A DNA stretch of 64,000 nt from Prosapia bicincta (Eukaryota; Arthropoda; Insecta; Hemiptera; Cercopidae): positions 214,809,575-214,873,574 of the forward strand of contig JBAIZL010000001.1 of the NCBI GenBank assembly GCA_036971475.1. The letters run 5' to 3'. The notes beneath the pieces are model-generated. The model searched no databases. It was not told the DNA's origin and saw nothing but the letters and a program-made list of their open reading frames with translations. The position numbers and the translations under genes were made by a program. This document shows, piece by piece, positions 1-9,013 of the stretch; position 1 is the stretch's first letter, and each line of letters starts with the position of its first letter.

Positions 1-30
1 TTAGAGGAAACAAAAGAAATAATAGCTGAT

Positions 31-1179
31 GTGACAGAAGTTAATAAGAAAGAGATAGAGAAGGTAGAAAGAATGACAATACAGAACAGGGAAGAGTTAA
101 GAGTTTTAAATAGGGAGATAGCGATTGAGAAAAACAATAATAATGATAGAATTGACCGATTGGAAACAGAAGGAAGGAGGAATAATGAGAAACAAGGGGA
201 ATTGACCCAGAGAATGGAAAAGGTAGAAAAGAAGGTGGAAGAAAATAAAGGAGGAGAAGGCCTAAGGATAATACAGGTGTCATGCGGGAATCAGGAGGAG
301 ATGCCAAAATTTAATGGTAGGAATGGTAACCCTATGGAGTTCCTAAAAAGACTGGATAGGTATGTGGAGAGAAAATTTGGATGTAGGACAGGGGAAGGAT
401 TTGAAAATGAATGGAGAGGAATCATAGATAGAGTCTTGGAAGTAGGAGCGGCAAGATGGTGGGAATCAATCAGAGAGGAGGTGGAAAATTTCGCGGATTT
501 ACAAGATAGGTTTATAGAAAGATACTGGGCCAAAGAAATACAGGAAGGCATTAAAGAGAGAATAGAAAATGAAAGGTATATAGAGGGAAATGGAAGAGCC
601 AGAGCAGATTATTTCATAGAAAGAGTCATAGTTTTAAAGAACATGACACCACCGCAAAATGAGGAAGAGATAGTCCGGAGATTAAGCCGGCATTTTAATG
701 AAAGGATACAGTTGTCAAGAAGAGTACAAAATATAAAAACGATCCGAGAGATGGAAAGGATGCTAAATGAGGAGGATATAGAGGAGAGAAATAAGGAAAT
801 AAGACAGAGAAACAGGGGACCATGGAATAGGCCTACCCCTAGAGAGGAACAGACTGGAAATAGATTACCACCCAGAAGGGGTGAGGAAGGGATGAGACAG
901 CAGGGAAATAGAAGATTTCCAGGACCAGGAGAATTGTATAGAAGGAATGAATATAGAAGTGAAGGACGGCCATATGTCCAGTTTTTTAACAGAAGAATAG
1001 ATAATCATATGAGGGGGAATATTGAACCAAGACCAGGGCAGGAAAATAATCGAGAAAATAGAGGAGACAGGAATTACAGAACAAATGACACGGGCCAGAA
1101 GGAAATAAATCAGATAGAGACAAGGAGATGTGTGGGGACAAGGAAGGAGGATGGTGCACATAGTCAAACGGAAAACTAG
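31..1179 (+). CDS. Retrotransposon Gag polyprotein
   Basis: A 382-residue, very charged protein. Residues 1-75 look like a coiled coil rich in Glu, Lys, Asn and Arg. About residues 90-255 read as a retrotransposon gag capsid-type domain, with the typical sequence GAARWWESIREEV followed by a helix with ADLQDRFIERYW. The last 120 residues are Arg/Gly/Asn/Pro rich, as in nucleic-acid-binding Gag tails; no CCHC zinc knuckle is visible. In the element this protein would form the particle that packages the RNA. The gene is A- and G-rich on the coding strand, unlike the AMBRA1 exons. It ends at a TAG that overlaps the protease frame. Confidence 0.75.
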   Translation: MTEVNKKEIEKVERMTIQNREELRVLNREIAIEKNNNNDRIDRLETEGRRNNEKQGELTQRMEKVEKKVEENKGGEGLRIIQVSCGNQEEMPKFNGRNGNPMEFLKRLDRYVERKFGCRTGEGFENEWRGIIDRVLEVGAARWWESIREEVENFADLQDRFIERYWAKEIQEGIKERIENERYIEGNGRARADYFIERVIVLKNMTPPQNEEEIVRRLSRHFNERIQLSRRVQNIKTIREMERMLNEEDIEERNKEIRQRNRGPWNRPTPREEQTGNRLPPRRGEEGMRQQGNRRFPGPGELYRRNEYRSEGRPYVQFFNRRIDNHMRGNIEPRPGQENNRENRGDRNYRTNDTGQKEINQIETRRCVGTRKEDGAHSQTEN

Positions 1180-1568
1180 AGAACACTGGTATCGTCGCCT
1201 TGGATCAGGAAAAGGAGCACCAAACAGAACAAATGAGGTTGCCAGTGATAAAATTTGATAAAAGCTCCTACGATAAAATTAAGTTAACTATAAATAATGT
1301 ATTAATCAGTAGAAAATTTTTAGAACAAGAAGATGAGGAGAGAAATTATAATTTAGGAATTGAAAAAAAAATAATAAACCCAGAGATAGAGATTAAGATG
1401 GAAGATACAAGTTTACTAGCATTAATAGACACAGGCAGTAACGTAACATGTATCCAGGAGAAGTCGAGAGAAAGGAAAATAACAAAGGATAATAAGATGG
1501 AAACAACAGGAATGACTCAGGATATAAAAGTATTAGGAGAAGGAAGCGAATGTAGGAGGGATAGATAA
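1164..1568 (+). CDS. Retroelement aspartic protease-like ORF, truncated pol
   Basis: This frame is open from just after a stop at 1161-1163, so it overlaps the end of gag by 16 bases in the -1 register. It has no ATG of its own near the start (a TTG lies at 1200), which fits expression by -1 frameshifting. The key feature is LLALIDTGSNVTCI at about 1411-1452, the DTGS active-site motif of retropepsins. The frame closes at 1566-1568, before the flap and second half of a protease can be recognised, so the domain is broken. No RT follows. Confidence 0.65.
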   Translation, partial: SNGKLENTGIVALDQEKEHQTEQMRLPVIKFDKSSYDKIKLTINNVLISRKFLEQEDEERNYNLGIEKKIINPEIEIKMEDTSLLALIDTGSNVTCIQEKSRERKITKDNKMETTGMTQDIKVLGEGSECRRDR

Positions 1569-1913
1569 CAAATAAACCGGAAATGACAATAGACCAGAAA
1601 TGACTTAATAATTAAACAAACACTTGAAAAAAAATATAAAGAAATAAAAAAAAAATATATGTAAAAATAAATAAAATAGGAAGGGATGAATGAATAAGAA
1701 CAAGGACCTAACCTACAAACAACCTAGACATGCTATGACTCGGTTAGGCTAAAATTTAAAAAAAGAACACTGTGTCAGAAGATAGATTATATAGATAAAT
1801 AAAAAGACTTATGATTGGAAAGATTCCATTCTATTAAAATTAAAATAAAGAAAGAAAAAGAAAAAGTTTATAAAATAGACTCTAAGAATCAGAAAATGAT
1901 TAATGTACGAAAT

Positions 1914-2203
1914 GTTAAGAGTAAGAGTATTGTTGATTAAATGTTAATTGTTAATTTATTGTATTGTTAGTAGTTAAGTATATCATATGTAATTAGAGGG
2001 CAGCAGACAAGCAAGAAGGATAGAGTAAGAGTTTACTCCCAAAATGTGAAAATTGAGAGTTAAGAGTAAGAGTATTGTTGATTAAATGTTGATTGTTAAT
2101 TTATTGTATTGTTAGGAGTTAAGTATATCATATGTAATTAGATGGCAGCAGACAAGCAAGAAGGATAGAGTAAGAGTTTACTCCCAAAATGTGAAAATTG
2201 AGA
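1914..2203. repeat. Two tandem copies of a 145-bp block
   Basis: Copy 1 is 1914-2058 and copy 2 is 2059-2203. They differ at only a few bases (for example gttaattg against gttgattg). Each carries the landmark gagggcagcagacaagcaag or its gatggc variant. The block lies at the 3' side of the gag-pro remnant and may be part of its untranslated region or LTR. Confidence 0.85.
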
Positions 2204-3595
2204 TAAAAAAAAAGGAATTTTGGAATCAAAATTTTTTTTTATCTAAATTTGGGGACTATGTAACATTTTGAAGTAGTATACATATAAAAGGCACTTACCA
2301 AAATAAGATAAATATATATTAATAAATTCAGTATGTAAAAATTACTAAAATATACCAGGAACGAATTGTAAACATAACCTAATTTCACTTGTATAGAAAA
2401 TTCACACGGCCACATTTTAGATCTAATCACAAAATTTTATATAAAAGAAAAAAAACACACAAATCACTATTTATAAAAAATGTATTAGAAATAATTGATA
2501 GGTAACAATTTAAAATAGAACTATGTAAAAATACACTTAAAACTTTCACACGGCAAGCTAGTGGAATGTGCTGTAGTAAACACGATGAATAACTGATTTG
2601 TGGAGTTGCGTGCGCATTGACCGGCAAAAGATGTTCGTTTTAAATATTTCTCATGGAAATATAATATAAAACAGTTTTGGATTTAAATGCAAAGAAATTT
2701 AAGTACAGTTGTTAAGAAGAAGAAGTGTATCCGTAAAGAAGAAGAACATGACATCCGTAAAGCTGTTACTTGCAAGGAATAAACGAAAAAATAGCGGAAA
2801 TTCACGATTTGGCCATTTTTTTTCTAACAAAGGTAGCGTCAGTACGCAGTTGGAACAAAGCATTGGAACGAGGAAGACGTATTCAGAATTGGCTGTCAAA
2901 ATTTTATTTTTTTAACTGGTGCGGAAAGTGCAGTATCGTGTTTAAATCATAATTACAGAGTAACAATAAGCCAAACCATTGAACTGATCAATTAAGAAGA
3001 CATTATTCAGGAAAATATATTAATTAGAAACTAAATAATTTGTAAAAATTTTAACTTGTAAGAATTGTAATTTAGATATTTTTTTGAAAGTGCCAACTCA
3101 AAATTTATTAGTCAAAATTTAGAAAACCCACCTATTTAACCCGAGATAAAGAGAGCTCAAGCTCAAATTGAAATAATTAAATCAATTTCAATTCATATTA
3201 AATTTTATAACTAAACTTCTTGCTGCCATAACAAATTTAAGACTTAGGCTAATAAAGCTTAATTTTTGTAATTCTTTGTAGAGGAAATAAGAATTTTTAA
3301 TTAGTAAGTGACTTTGTAAAAGATAACAAGGAATGTCATTTTAAGATATTAAAAGTTTATTGTAACAAAAAGCAGCATTGAATTGTTATTTCTTTTAAAT
3401 TATAAATTTTATTAAGACTTGTATAAAAATAAAATTACCATTAATACAATATATAGTTATTATATGATAAATGTAAACATAATGGACAAAATTAAATACC
3501 ACAAATAAAAATAAAAATAATTATATATATTTGTGATATTTAACGATGTGCATTACTATCCCGTTGCATTGCATTTATGTTGCACAGCAATATAA
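2204..3595. other. AT-rich spacer, nothing recognised
   Basis: No coding similarity, RNA gene or repeat was recognised here. Short open frames (for example 2709-2915, +) are Lys/Ser rich and match no family I know. Several A- or T-runs are present. Confidence 0.5.
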
Positions 3596-3599
3596 TTCA

Positions 3600-3641
3600 G
3601 TGATTCGACAATGGTCAAGTGACTGAAAGGTACCTCATCAC
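3600..3641 (+). ncRNA. Variant hammerhead-like motif, left end of PLE-A
   Basis: The order fits a type I hammerhead: stem I GTGAT/ATCAC (3600-3604 with 3637-3641), junction TCGACAAT (3605-3612), stem II GGTC/GACT with loop AAGT (3613-3624, one G-U pair), GAAA (3625-3628), stem III AGG/CCT with loop TA (3628-3635), then C at 3636 as the cleavage nucleotide. The canonical CUGANGA is absent. Aligned on the 28.7-kb motif, position 3 is U, 4 is C and 8 is A. The 3-8 tertiary pair is therefore kept as U-A, but activity is doubtful. Confidence 0.5.
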
Positions 3642-3684
3642 AAGGTAAAAATTAATTGCACTTAATGATGGAATAATTGTTTAC

Positions 3685-3687
<3 letters not shown>

Positions 3688-3751
<64 letters not shown>
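3688..3751. repeat. (TA)n microsatellite
   Basis: About 32 AT dinucleotides inside the left flank of PLE-A. It also produces a spurious Tyr-Ile frame on the minus strand. Confidence 0.97.
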
Positions 3752-3753
<2 letters not shown>

Positions 3754-3851
3754 TTTTTATGAGAAATATGAGAGAATGAAATAAAATAAATATAAGTTGT
3801 AATCACAGATTGTGTAGAGTAGAAATCAGATGTCACAGATGCACAGATTAA

Positions 3852-3853
<2 letters not shown>

Positions 3854-3923
<70 letters not shown>
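3854..3923. repeat. (TA)n microsatellite
   Basis: About 34 AT dinucleotides in the left flank of PLE-A. The matching place on the right side (5696-5707) holds only a short TA run, so the expansion happened on one side. Confidence 0.97.
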
Positions 3924-3927
<4 letters not shown>

Positions 3928-4061
3928 TCCATGAGCATATGAGTGATTATAGTTTATATAAGTCTGTCAGGGGAAAAGAGATTGGAGACGTCTGAGGCTA
4001 TTAGGGGGAAAAAAATGGATTTATCTGATAGGGGATTCTCTGGACTTGGTATACCACTGGT

Positions 4062-5618
4062 ATGATAGTTCCAATAATTGCTGGCTGCAATTCAGTAACC
4101 GAAAGAATTTCAGCTTTCCTCGACTCACACCTTCAACCCTTAGTAAAGAACCTTCCATCACATACCCAGGACACCAATCATTTCATAGATCGACTTTCAC
4201 AAATATCTGTACCTCTACCCCCGGTAACTATTTTGGTCACCATAGGTGTCACCTCTCTCTGTACCAACATCCCTCATGCACACGGCTTATCTGCAATAGA
4301 GAATTTTTTAAACAAACGCCCAGGCAAGCTTTTTCCCACTACACCTTTTCTTGTGAACCTGACCAGGTTCATCCTCGAGAAGAACAACTTTCAGTTTGAG
4401 GGAAGGAACTACCTTCAAATAAAGGGAACGACAATGGGCACTAGAATGGCCCCATCGTACGCAAATCTGTACATGGGATTGTTGGAAGAAAGTTTTCTAA
4501 AGACACAAACACACCAGCCATTATGTTGGTATAGATATATAGATGACATCTTCCTAATTTGGACACAGGATGCTTCAATACTTGAGGCATTTTTAGACAG
4601 CCTGACACAATTCTCTACACTTCAATTTACCTGGGAGAAATCTACATCAGCCGTCACCATTTTGGATGTAGAGGTAACACTCCAGAATGGAAATATCAAC
4701 ACAGGAATTCACATCAAACCGACAAACCACCTACAATATCTCCATTTCGATAGCAACCACCCAATAAACATAAAACGATCCATTCCATACAGTCAAGCAA
4801 TCAGGGGTAAGAGAATCTGTTCGAATGATAGGGAATTGGAAGATTTTAATAGAAAGATATCAACAGCCTTCCAGAGAAGAGGATACCCAAAAAGACTCAT
4901 TGAAAACCAAATTCATTCAGCACAATCCTCGGTTCACCACAAACCACAAACAGAACAAAATAAACTGTCTTTAATAACAGACTACCATCCTGGTCTACAT
5001 AAACTCAACAAGATATTAAGAGATGGCTTCAAAATTCTTCAAGCTTCCGTCCACACCAAAAATCTTTTCACCGATCCACCTCAAATTTGGTACAAACAAC
5101 CTCCCAACTTGAAAAACATCCTAGTACATCCTAAACTACCAGACCCTGATGCAGAGAAACCACACAAACTTCCTCATGGCTCCTTCCCATGCAATAGACC
5201 TAGATGCAAGACGTGTCCAATACACCCCTCAGCAAATAGTTTCAACAGCCAAACAACAAAAATGGTCTTCAAAATACAGGGTCATCATAATTGTACATCG
5301 AAAAATGTCATATACCAGCTACAATGTAAATTTTGCTCAGCACAGTACATAGGCCTGACCAAGGATGGTCTGAATATCAGAATGAATGGCCACAGACATG
5401 ATGTTAAAATTATGAATATGGATAGGCCAACCGCTCAACATGATGCGAGTCACAACATCACAACTTTTGATGACTGCTATACCACAAAAATAATTAAATC
5501 ACTCTCCCCTGGTTGCAATCCCTCAGAACTGAGAAGATTGGAACTATACCAGTGGTATACCAAGTCCAGAGAATCCCTAACCTCAACATCAGATAAATCC
5601 ATTCATTTTTTTTCCTAA
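4062..5618 (+). CDS. Penelope-like reverse transcriptase with GIY-YIG endonuclease
   Basis: 518 residues. The N-terminal part of a full PLE RT is missing; the frame enters at the region before motif A. Motif A is expected as LVTLDVTSLYTNIPH, but here reads ILVTIGVTSLCTNIPH, so the catalytic Asp is Gly. Motif B is intact (GTTMGTRMAPSYANLYMG, about residue 125), and so is motif C (YRYIDDIFLIW, about residue 158). A thumb/linker with a CNRPRCKTCP cysteine cluster follows (about residue 380). A GIY-YIG nuclease ends the protein (VIYQLQCKFCSAQYIGLTKDG, split here over its motif, then an R-x3-H segment, about residues 415-450). The family uses target-primed reverse transcription. The lost Asp and truncated N-terminus argue that this copy is dead, although its frame is open. 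Confidence 0.85.
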   Translation: MIVPIIAGCNSVTERISAFLDSHLQPLVKNLPSHTQDTNHFIDRLSQISVPLPPVTILVTIGVTSLCTNIPHAHGLSAIENFLNKRPGKLFPTTPFLVNLTRFILEKNNFQFEGRNYLQIKGTTMGTRMAPSYANLYMGLLEESFLKTQTHQPLCWYRYIDDIFLIWTQDASILEAFLDSLTQFSTLQFTWEKSTSAVTILDVEVTLQNGNINTGIHIKPTNHLQYLHFDSNHPINIKRSIPYSQAIRGKRICSNDRELEDFNRKISTAFQRRGYPKRLIENQIHSAQSSVHHKPQTEQNKLSLITDYHPGLHKLNKILRDGFKILQASVHTKNLFTDPPQIWYKQPPNLKNILVHPKLPDPDAEKPHKLPHGSFPCNRPRCKTCPIHPSANSFNSQTTKMVFKIQGHHNCTSKNVIYQLQCKFCSAQYIGLTKDGLNIRMNGHRHDVKIMNMDRPTAQHDASHNITTFDDCYTTKIIKSLSPGCNPSELRRLELYQWYTKSRESLTSTSDKSIHFFS

Positions 5619-6093
5619 TACCCTCAGACGTCTTCAATCTCTTTTCCGCTGACAGACTTATATAAACTATAATCACTCATATGCTCATGGAAACAATATA
5701 TATATATCTTTAATCTGTGACATCTGATTTCTACTCTACACAATCTGTGATTACAACTTATAATTATTTTATTTCATTCTCTCATATTTCTTTTTATGTT
5801 TTCTCTTTGATTGACAAAGACCACTGTGTGGTTGAAATATATCATTCTTTAAGTGCTTTTATGTGTTCCTATTTCAAGACTACAGAGTGGACTCTTACCA
5901 AGGTAAGTCTGTCAGTCTTCTAGTCCAAAAAATCTAAATAATCTTTACCAACCAAAACTAACCTAAATATATATATCTTTCTTCATATTTTACGTTGTCC
6001 ATTATTTTTCCGTTGCACTGACTTTATGAAGTTGATATATTACTATTGTAAATACTTTTATCCACCACTAAGTGCAATAATTTTACCTTGTTT

Positions 6094-6133
6094 TGATGAG
6101 GCACCTTTCGGTCACTTGACCATTGTCGAATCA
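6094..6133 (-). ncRNA. Variant hammerhead-like motif, right end of PLE-A / 3' end of PLE-B
   Basis: Read on the minus strand: TGAT, TCGACAAT, stem II GGTC-AAGT-GACC (perfect), GAAA, stem III AGG-TG-CCT, C, ATCA. It is the inverted partner of the motif at 3600-3641. It keeps every pair of that copy: G-U in stem II is G-C here, and the stem III loop TA is TG. It starts two bases after the last sense codon of PLE-B and shares that ORF's stop, so it may be the 3' terminal repeat of that element. Confidence 0.5.
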
Positions 6134-6145
6134 CTGATATTTTTC

Positions 6146-7385
6146 TGGTGTAGATGTTCGGTCCGTGATGTTGGTATTTGTTGACGTTACACTCATTTTC
6201 TCTTGATCTGCGTGTATGATGTTTTTATATAGTATGTCTTCTGTATATGTGATCTGTAGGTTCATTAAATTGTTGTGTGTGTTTTTATAAATGTGGTATT
6301 TTTCTAGTGAGTTTAATTCTATTGGGTTATTATTTATTTCAAGTATGGTTAGGTTATTTTCGTAGTTTGTTATTTCATCTTTATGTGATATTAGGTGTGC
6401 TGCAACATTTGATACTTTTGTATTTTTATTTTTGAATGCTCTGTAATGTTCTTCAAATCTTATTTTAAATGATCTGGTCGTTTACCCTATATAAAATACA
6501 TTGCAGTCGTTACATGTAATTTTGTAAACTCCTGATAGGTTATGTTTTTCTGTATTTGTTTTGTGGTTTGTGTTATTAAGATATTTTATTATATTGTTGT
6601 TTGGTTTGTATGTTGGAGTGTAGTATTCTTTGTTGTATATATTTGTTAGTTTTTCTATTTTGTTATTGGTGTATTTATATTTTAGGTAGATTTTTTTATT
6701 TTTATTATTTTTGTGTTCAGGTTGTAGTGTTGTGTTGAGGGTAGGTTTTTTTGTAAATGTATTGTATATGTTTTTTATAAGGTGTTCGTTGTATCCATTT
6801 TCTATTGCTATTTTTGTAATGTTATCTAATTCTTCATTTAATTTTTGTTTGTTATTTTGTGTGTATTTTATTGTTTTATTTATCATGTTACTGTAAGTGT
6901 TAATTTTGTGTGTCCAGGGGTGGTTAGATTAGTAGTGTATTGTGGTGTTGTTGGAAGTTGGTTTTCTGTGTACTGTAGTTTCTATTTTATTGTTATTTAT
7001 ATTTAATGTGATGTCAAGATAGTTAATTGTTCTGTTTGTTTCTGTTTCAACAGTGAATTGTTTGTTTTCGTTGTATATATTTAGTTTGTTTAGTATTATG
7101 ATGTGTTCGTTGTGAATGGTAGGTTGGTATATTACAAGTATATCGTCTACGTATCTTGCCCATAGTAAAATATTATGTGTTTTTAGTATAGGTTTAATTA
7201 TTTTTTGTTCAAAGTGTTGTAGATATATTTCTGACATGAGTGATGATATGTGTGATCCCATGGGGAGTCCAGTTGTTTGTTGATAGTATTTATTGTTAAA
7301 TTGGAAGTAATTTTGGTTACATATGTGTTTTGTTAGTGTTATGATACAATTTATTGTGTTTTCTTTTTCGTTATTGTGTATAATA
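6146..7385 (-). pseudogene. Penelope-like element PLE-B, RT and GIY-YIG pieces with nonsense mutations
   Basis: Reading 7385 to 6146 on the minus strand gives, in order: RT motif B (TTGLPMGSHISSLMSEIYLQ), motif C (ARYVDDILVIY), the post-palm HRKPTSNNTT segment, a stop at 6929, then a long Lys/Asn linker, and the nuclease start GVYKITCNDCNVFYIG. A TAA follows at 6482-6484 where the family has Gln (CAA), and the same frame then continues as TTRSFKIRFEEHYRAF to the natural end KYQ-stop near 6137. Upstream RT motifs are missing beyond 7385. PLE-B is a different subfamily from PLE-A: its nuclease motif is the Penelope-like CNDCNVFYIG type. Confidence 0.8.
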
Positions 7386-8212
7386 CATTATAAATGCATA
7401 TAAATTGCAGCACAAATTTATCGAATTAGGACACAAATGTACGACAGTATTATATATATCCTTATTATATTTTACCTGTGTCAGTCATGTCACATGATTT
7501 GTTCTCACAAAGAATATATTTAACGTTCATTTATAGTCACACTGACTATGGAAGAGTTTGTTAACCTTATTGAAGGTGTCATATATGCTTCCTCCTCACC
7601 CGTTTATCGTTAGTGAGAGAGACATAGCATTAGCTGTGTGCAATGTTATTTATCCCTCCCACACTAATAATAAACCGGATGGATACCCTTATGCAAAATC
7701 TACAAAAAGCTTAGCAACAAACTCTCCCATTCTCTGCATCAAACTGTTACCTTTTTAATAACTTATTTTCATTTACACGGTGCCACTTAGCAAACAAGAC
7801 ATGCAGAAAATTGCATTATATATTTGTGATTCGCAACTGTTTGGCATTTTTACTATAGTGGTTATTGGCTAACTTAATTACAAGTTAATCATATTGACAA
7901 ATTGTTTTATTTTTAGGTATTTACATTGACGGTAGTGTATTGTTTATTGTTTGGATTAAAAACTTATAACCATTAGTAGTGTAAATGCAGCCATAAATGA
8001 GCGGAGGTTGGAATCTTGAACTTCAACGTTCTTACGCTGGTTTATTAGAAACCAATGCAATATAAAGTTAAAACCAGAAAAATATAATTTTGAATATAAA
8101 CAGATAATTTTTTAGAAGTAAGTAATTGTCTTTCTAGTAAACTATATACTTCATACATTTGAAACAGGAAATTACTTTATAGGTTCAAATATTAGAATAT
8201 AAAATAATCTCA
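7386..8212. other. Spacer, nothing recognised
   Basis: AT-rich sequence without a recognised gene. The frame 7558-7758 (+, 66 residues) has no family features I can name. Confidence 0.45.
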
Positions 8213-8439
8213 AAAGATTGCACATTCAAAGAACAGTGGCTAAATGCTGAGATACATCCATGTCGCGTTTGGGTTAAAAAGAGAAGCAATAATAGGTTTG
8301 CTATATGTACTCTCTGTCAAAGAACATTACATATTTCTAGTGCTTTAACCTCACACACTAAAGGTAGGAAATATCAAACACTTGTAAATATAAGCAAAAA
8401 TAATTGTGAGATTAAAATTTTATGGATAAACATATTGTA
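8213..8439 (+). pseudogene. BED/hAT-type zinc-finger remnant
   Basis: The frame reads KDCTFKEQW, then FAICTLCQRTLHISS, then ALTSHTKGRKYQ. This is the spacing of the zinc finger at the N-terminus of hAT-transposase-like proteins: a Lys-Phe-x3-Trp lead, C-x2-C, then S-ALxSH-x4-K-x-H/Q. The final His position is Tyr-Gln here. It ends at a TAA at about 8437-8439, and no transposase body follows. I take it as a fossil of a transposon or transposon-derived gene. It is too short and changed for more. Confidence 0.5.
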
Positions 8440-9013
8440 ATAAGTAAATCATATAAGAATAAAATACAAAACTGTAGTGTTTTTCATAAATACATATAAT
8501 GTTATTATAAATGTGACATTATAATTTTTAATTTTAAACATCCTGGAAAAAAATTATTTTTATCCTGGAAATCGTTGAAAAACCCTGGAATTTCACAATT
8601 GAATTTTGCTAGGAAAGACTTCTCCCGCTCTAAGACTTTTATAACAGACTTATCTAGAATTATAATAAACATGCAAAAATAAAGTTATGAGGAAAATGTT
8701 TCTGTTTCCATTTTATATAAAGTATATAAAATTAAAAATCAGTTCTTAAATAAAATCATCTTATCTTTGTATGCTTAAAAATAAGTTTTTCCAAATTTTC
8801 ACGTAGTTATATCCCCAAAAAATGGAGATATAGGTTGATAACTAAAAAGTGCACATTTAGTTCCACAGCAGAACATTTTGAAAAACAAATGAAAATATAT
8901 AAAAATAATTATTTAAGTCATTTTAAAATTACAAAACAAACACAAATAGTTCTATTTTAACTTTAATCAAATGTTTTTATGTTGTCTTATTGTCACAAAA
9001 AAAGGTTTTTATC
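8440..9013. other. AT-rich spacer, nothing recognised
   Basis: No gene, RNA or clear repeat before the 16-bp array. Confidence 0.45.

Larger units (their letters stand above)
1..2203 (+). mobile_element. Partial LTR-retrotransposon (Ty3/gypsy-like gag-pro remnant)
   Basis: The region holds a gag ORF (31-1179), a protease-like ORF in the -1 frame (1164-1568) and a 3' part ending in a 145-bp tandem duplication (1914-2203). I see no reverse transcriptase, RNase H or integrase after the protease, so most of pol is missing and the copy cannot be autonomous. The left edge is cut by the window. Terminal LTRs could not be identified; the duplicated 145-bp block may be LTR-derived, but that is a guess. 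Assignment to Ty3/gypsy rests on the gag fold pattern and the -1 gag/pro arrangement. Confidence 0.7.
3600..6133 (+). mobile_element. Penelope-like element PLE-A with nested inverted repeats
   Basis: A reverse transcriptase/GIY-YIG ORF (4062-5618) sits between two inverted flanks. The inner pair is 3924-4078 against 5540-5697, the next is 3758-3850 against 5715-5800, and the outer pair is 3600-3670 against 6062-6133. The left flank is thus a reversed copy of the ORF's own 3' end and downstream sequence, and it replaces the RT N-terminus. Inverted partial copies are common in PLEs. Two (TA)n tracts interrupt the left flank. Each outer repeat carries a hammerhead-like motif. The outer right repeat is directly followed, on the minus strand, by the 3' end of PLE-B, so the two elements share terminal sequence or are nested. 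Confidence 0.8.

Noticed and set aside
3687..3938. Tyr-Ile-repeat open frame on the minus strand
   Set aside because: It is formed by the two (TA)n tracts in PLE-A.
7558..7758. 66-residue frame as a gene
   Set aside because: No recognisable domain, and composition like the surrounding spacer.
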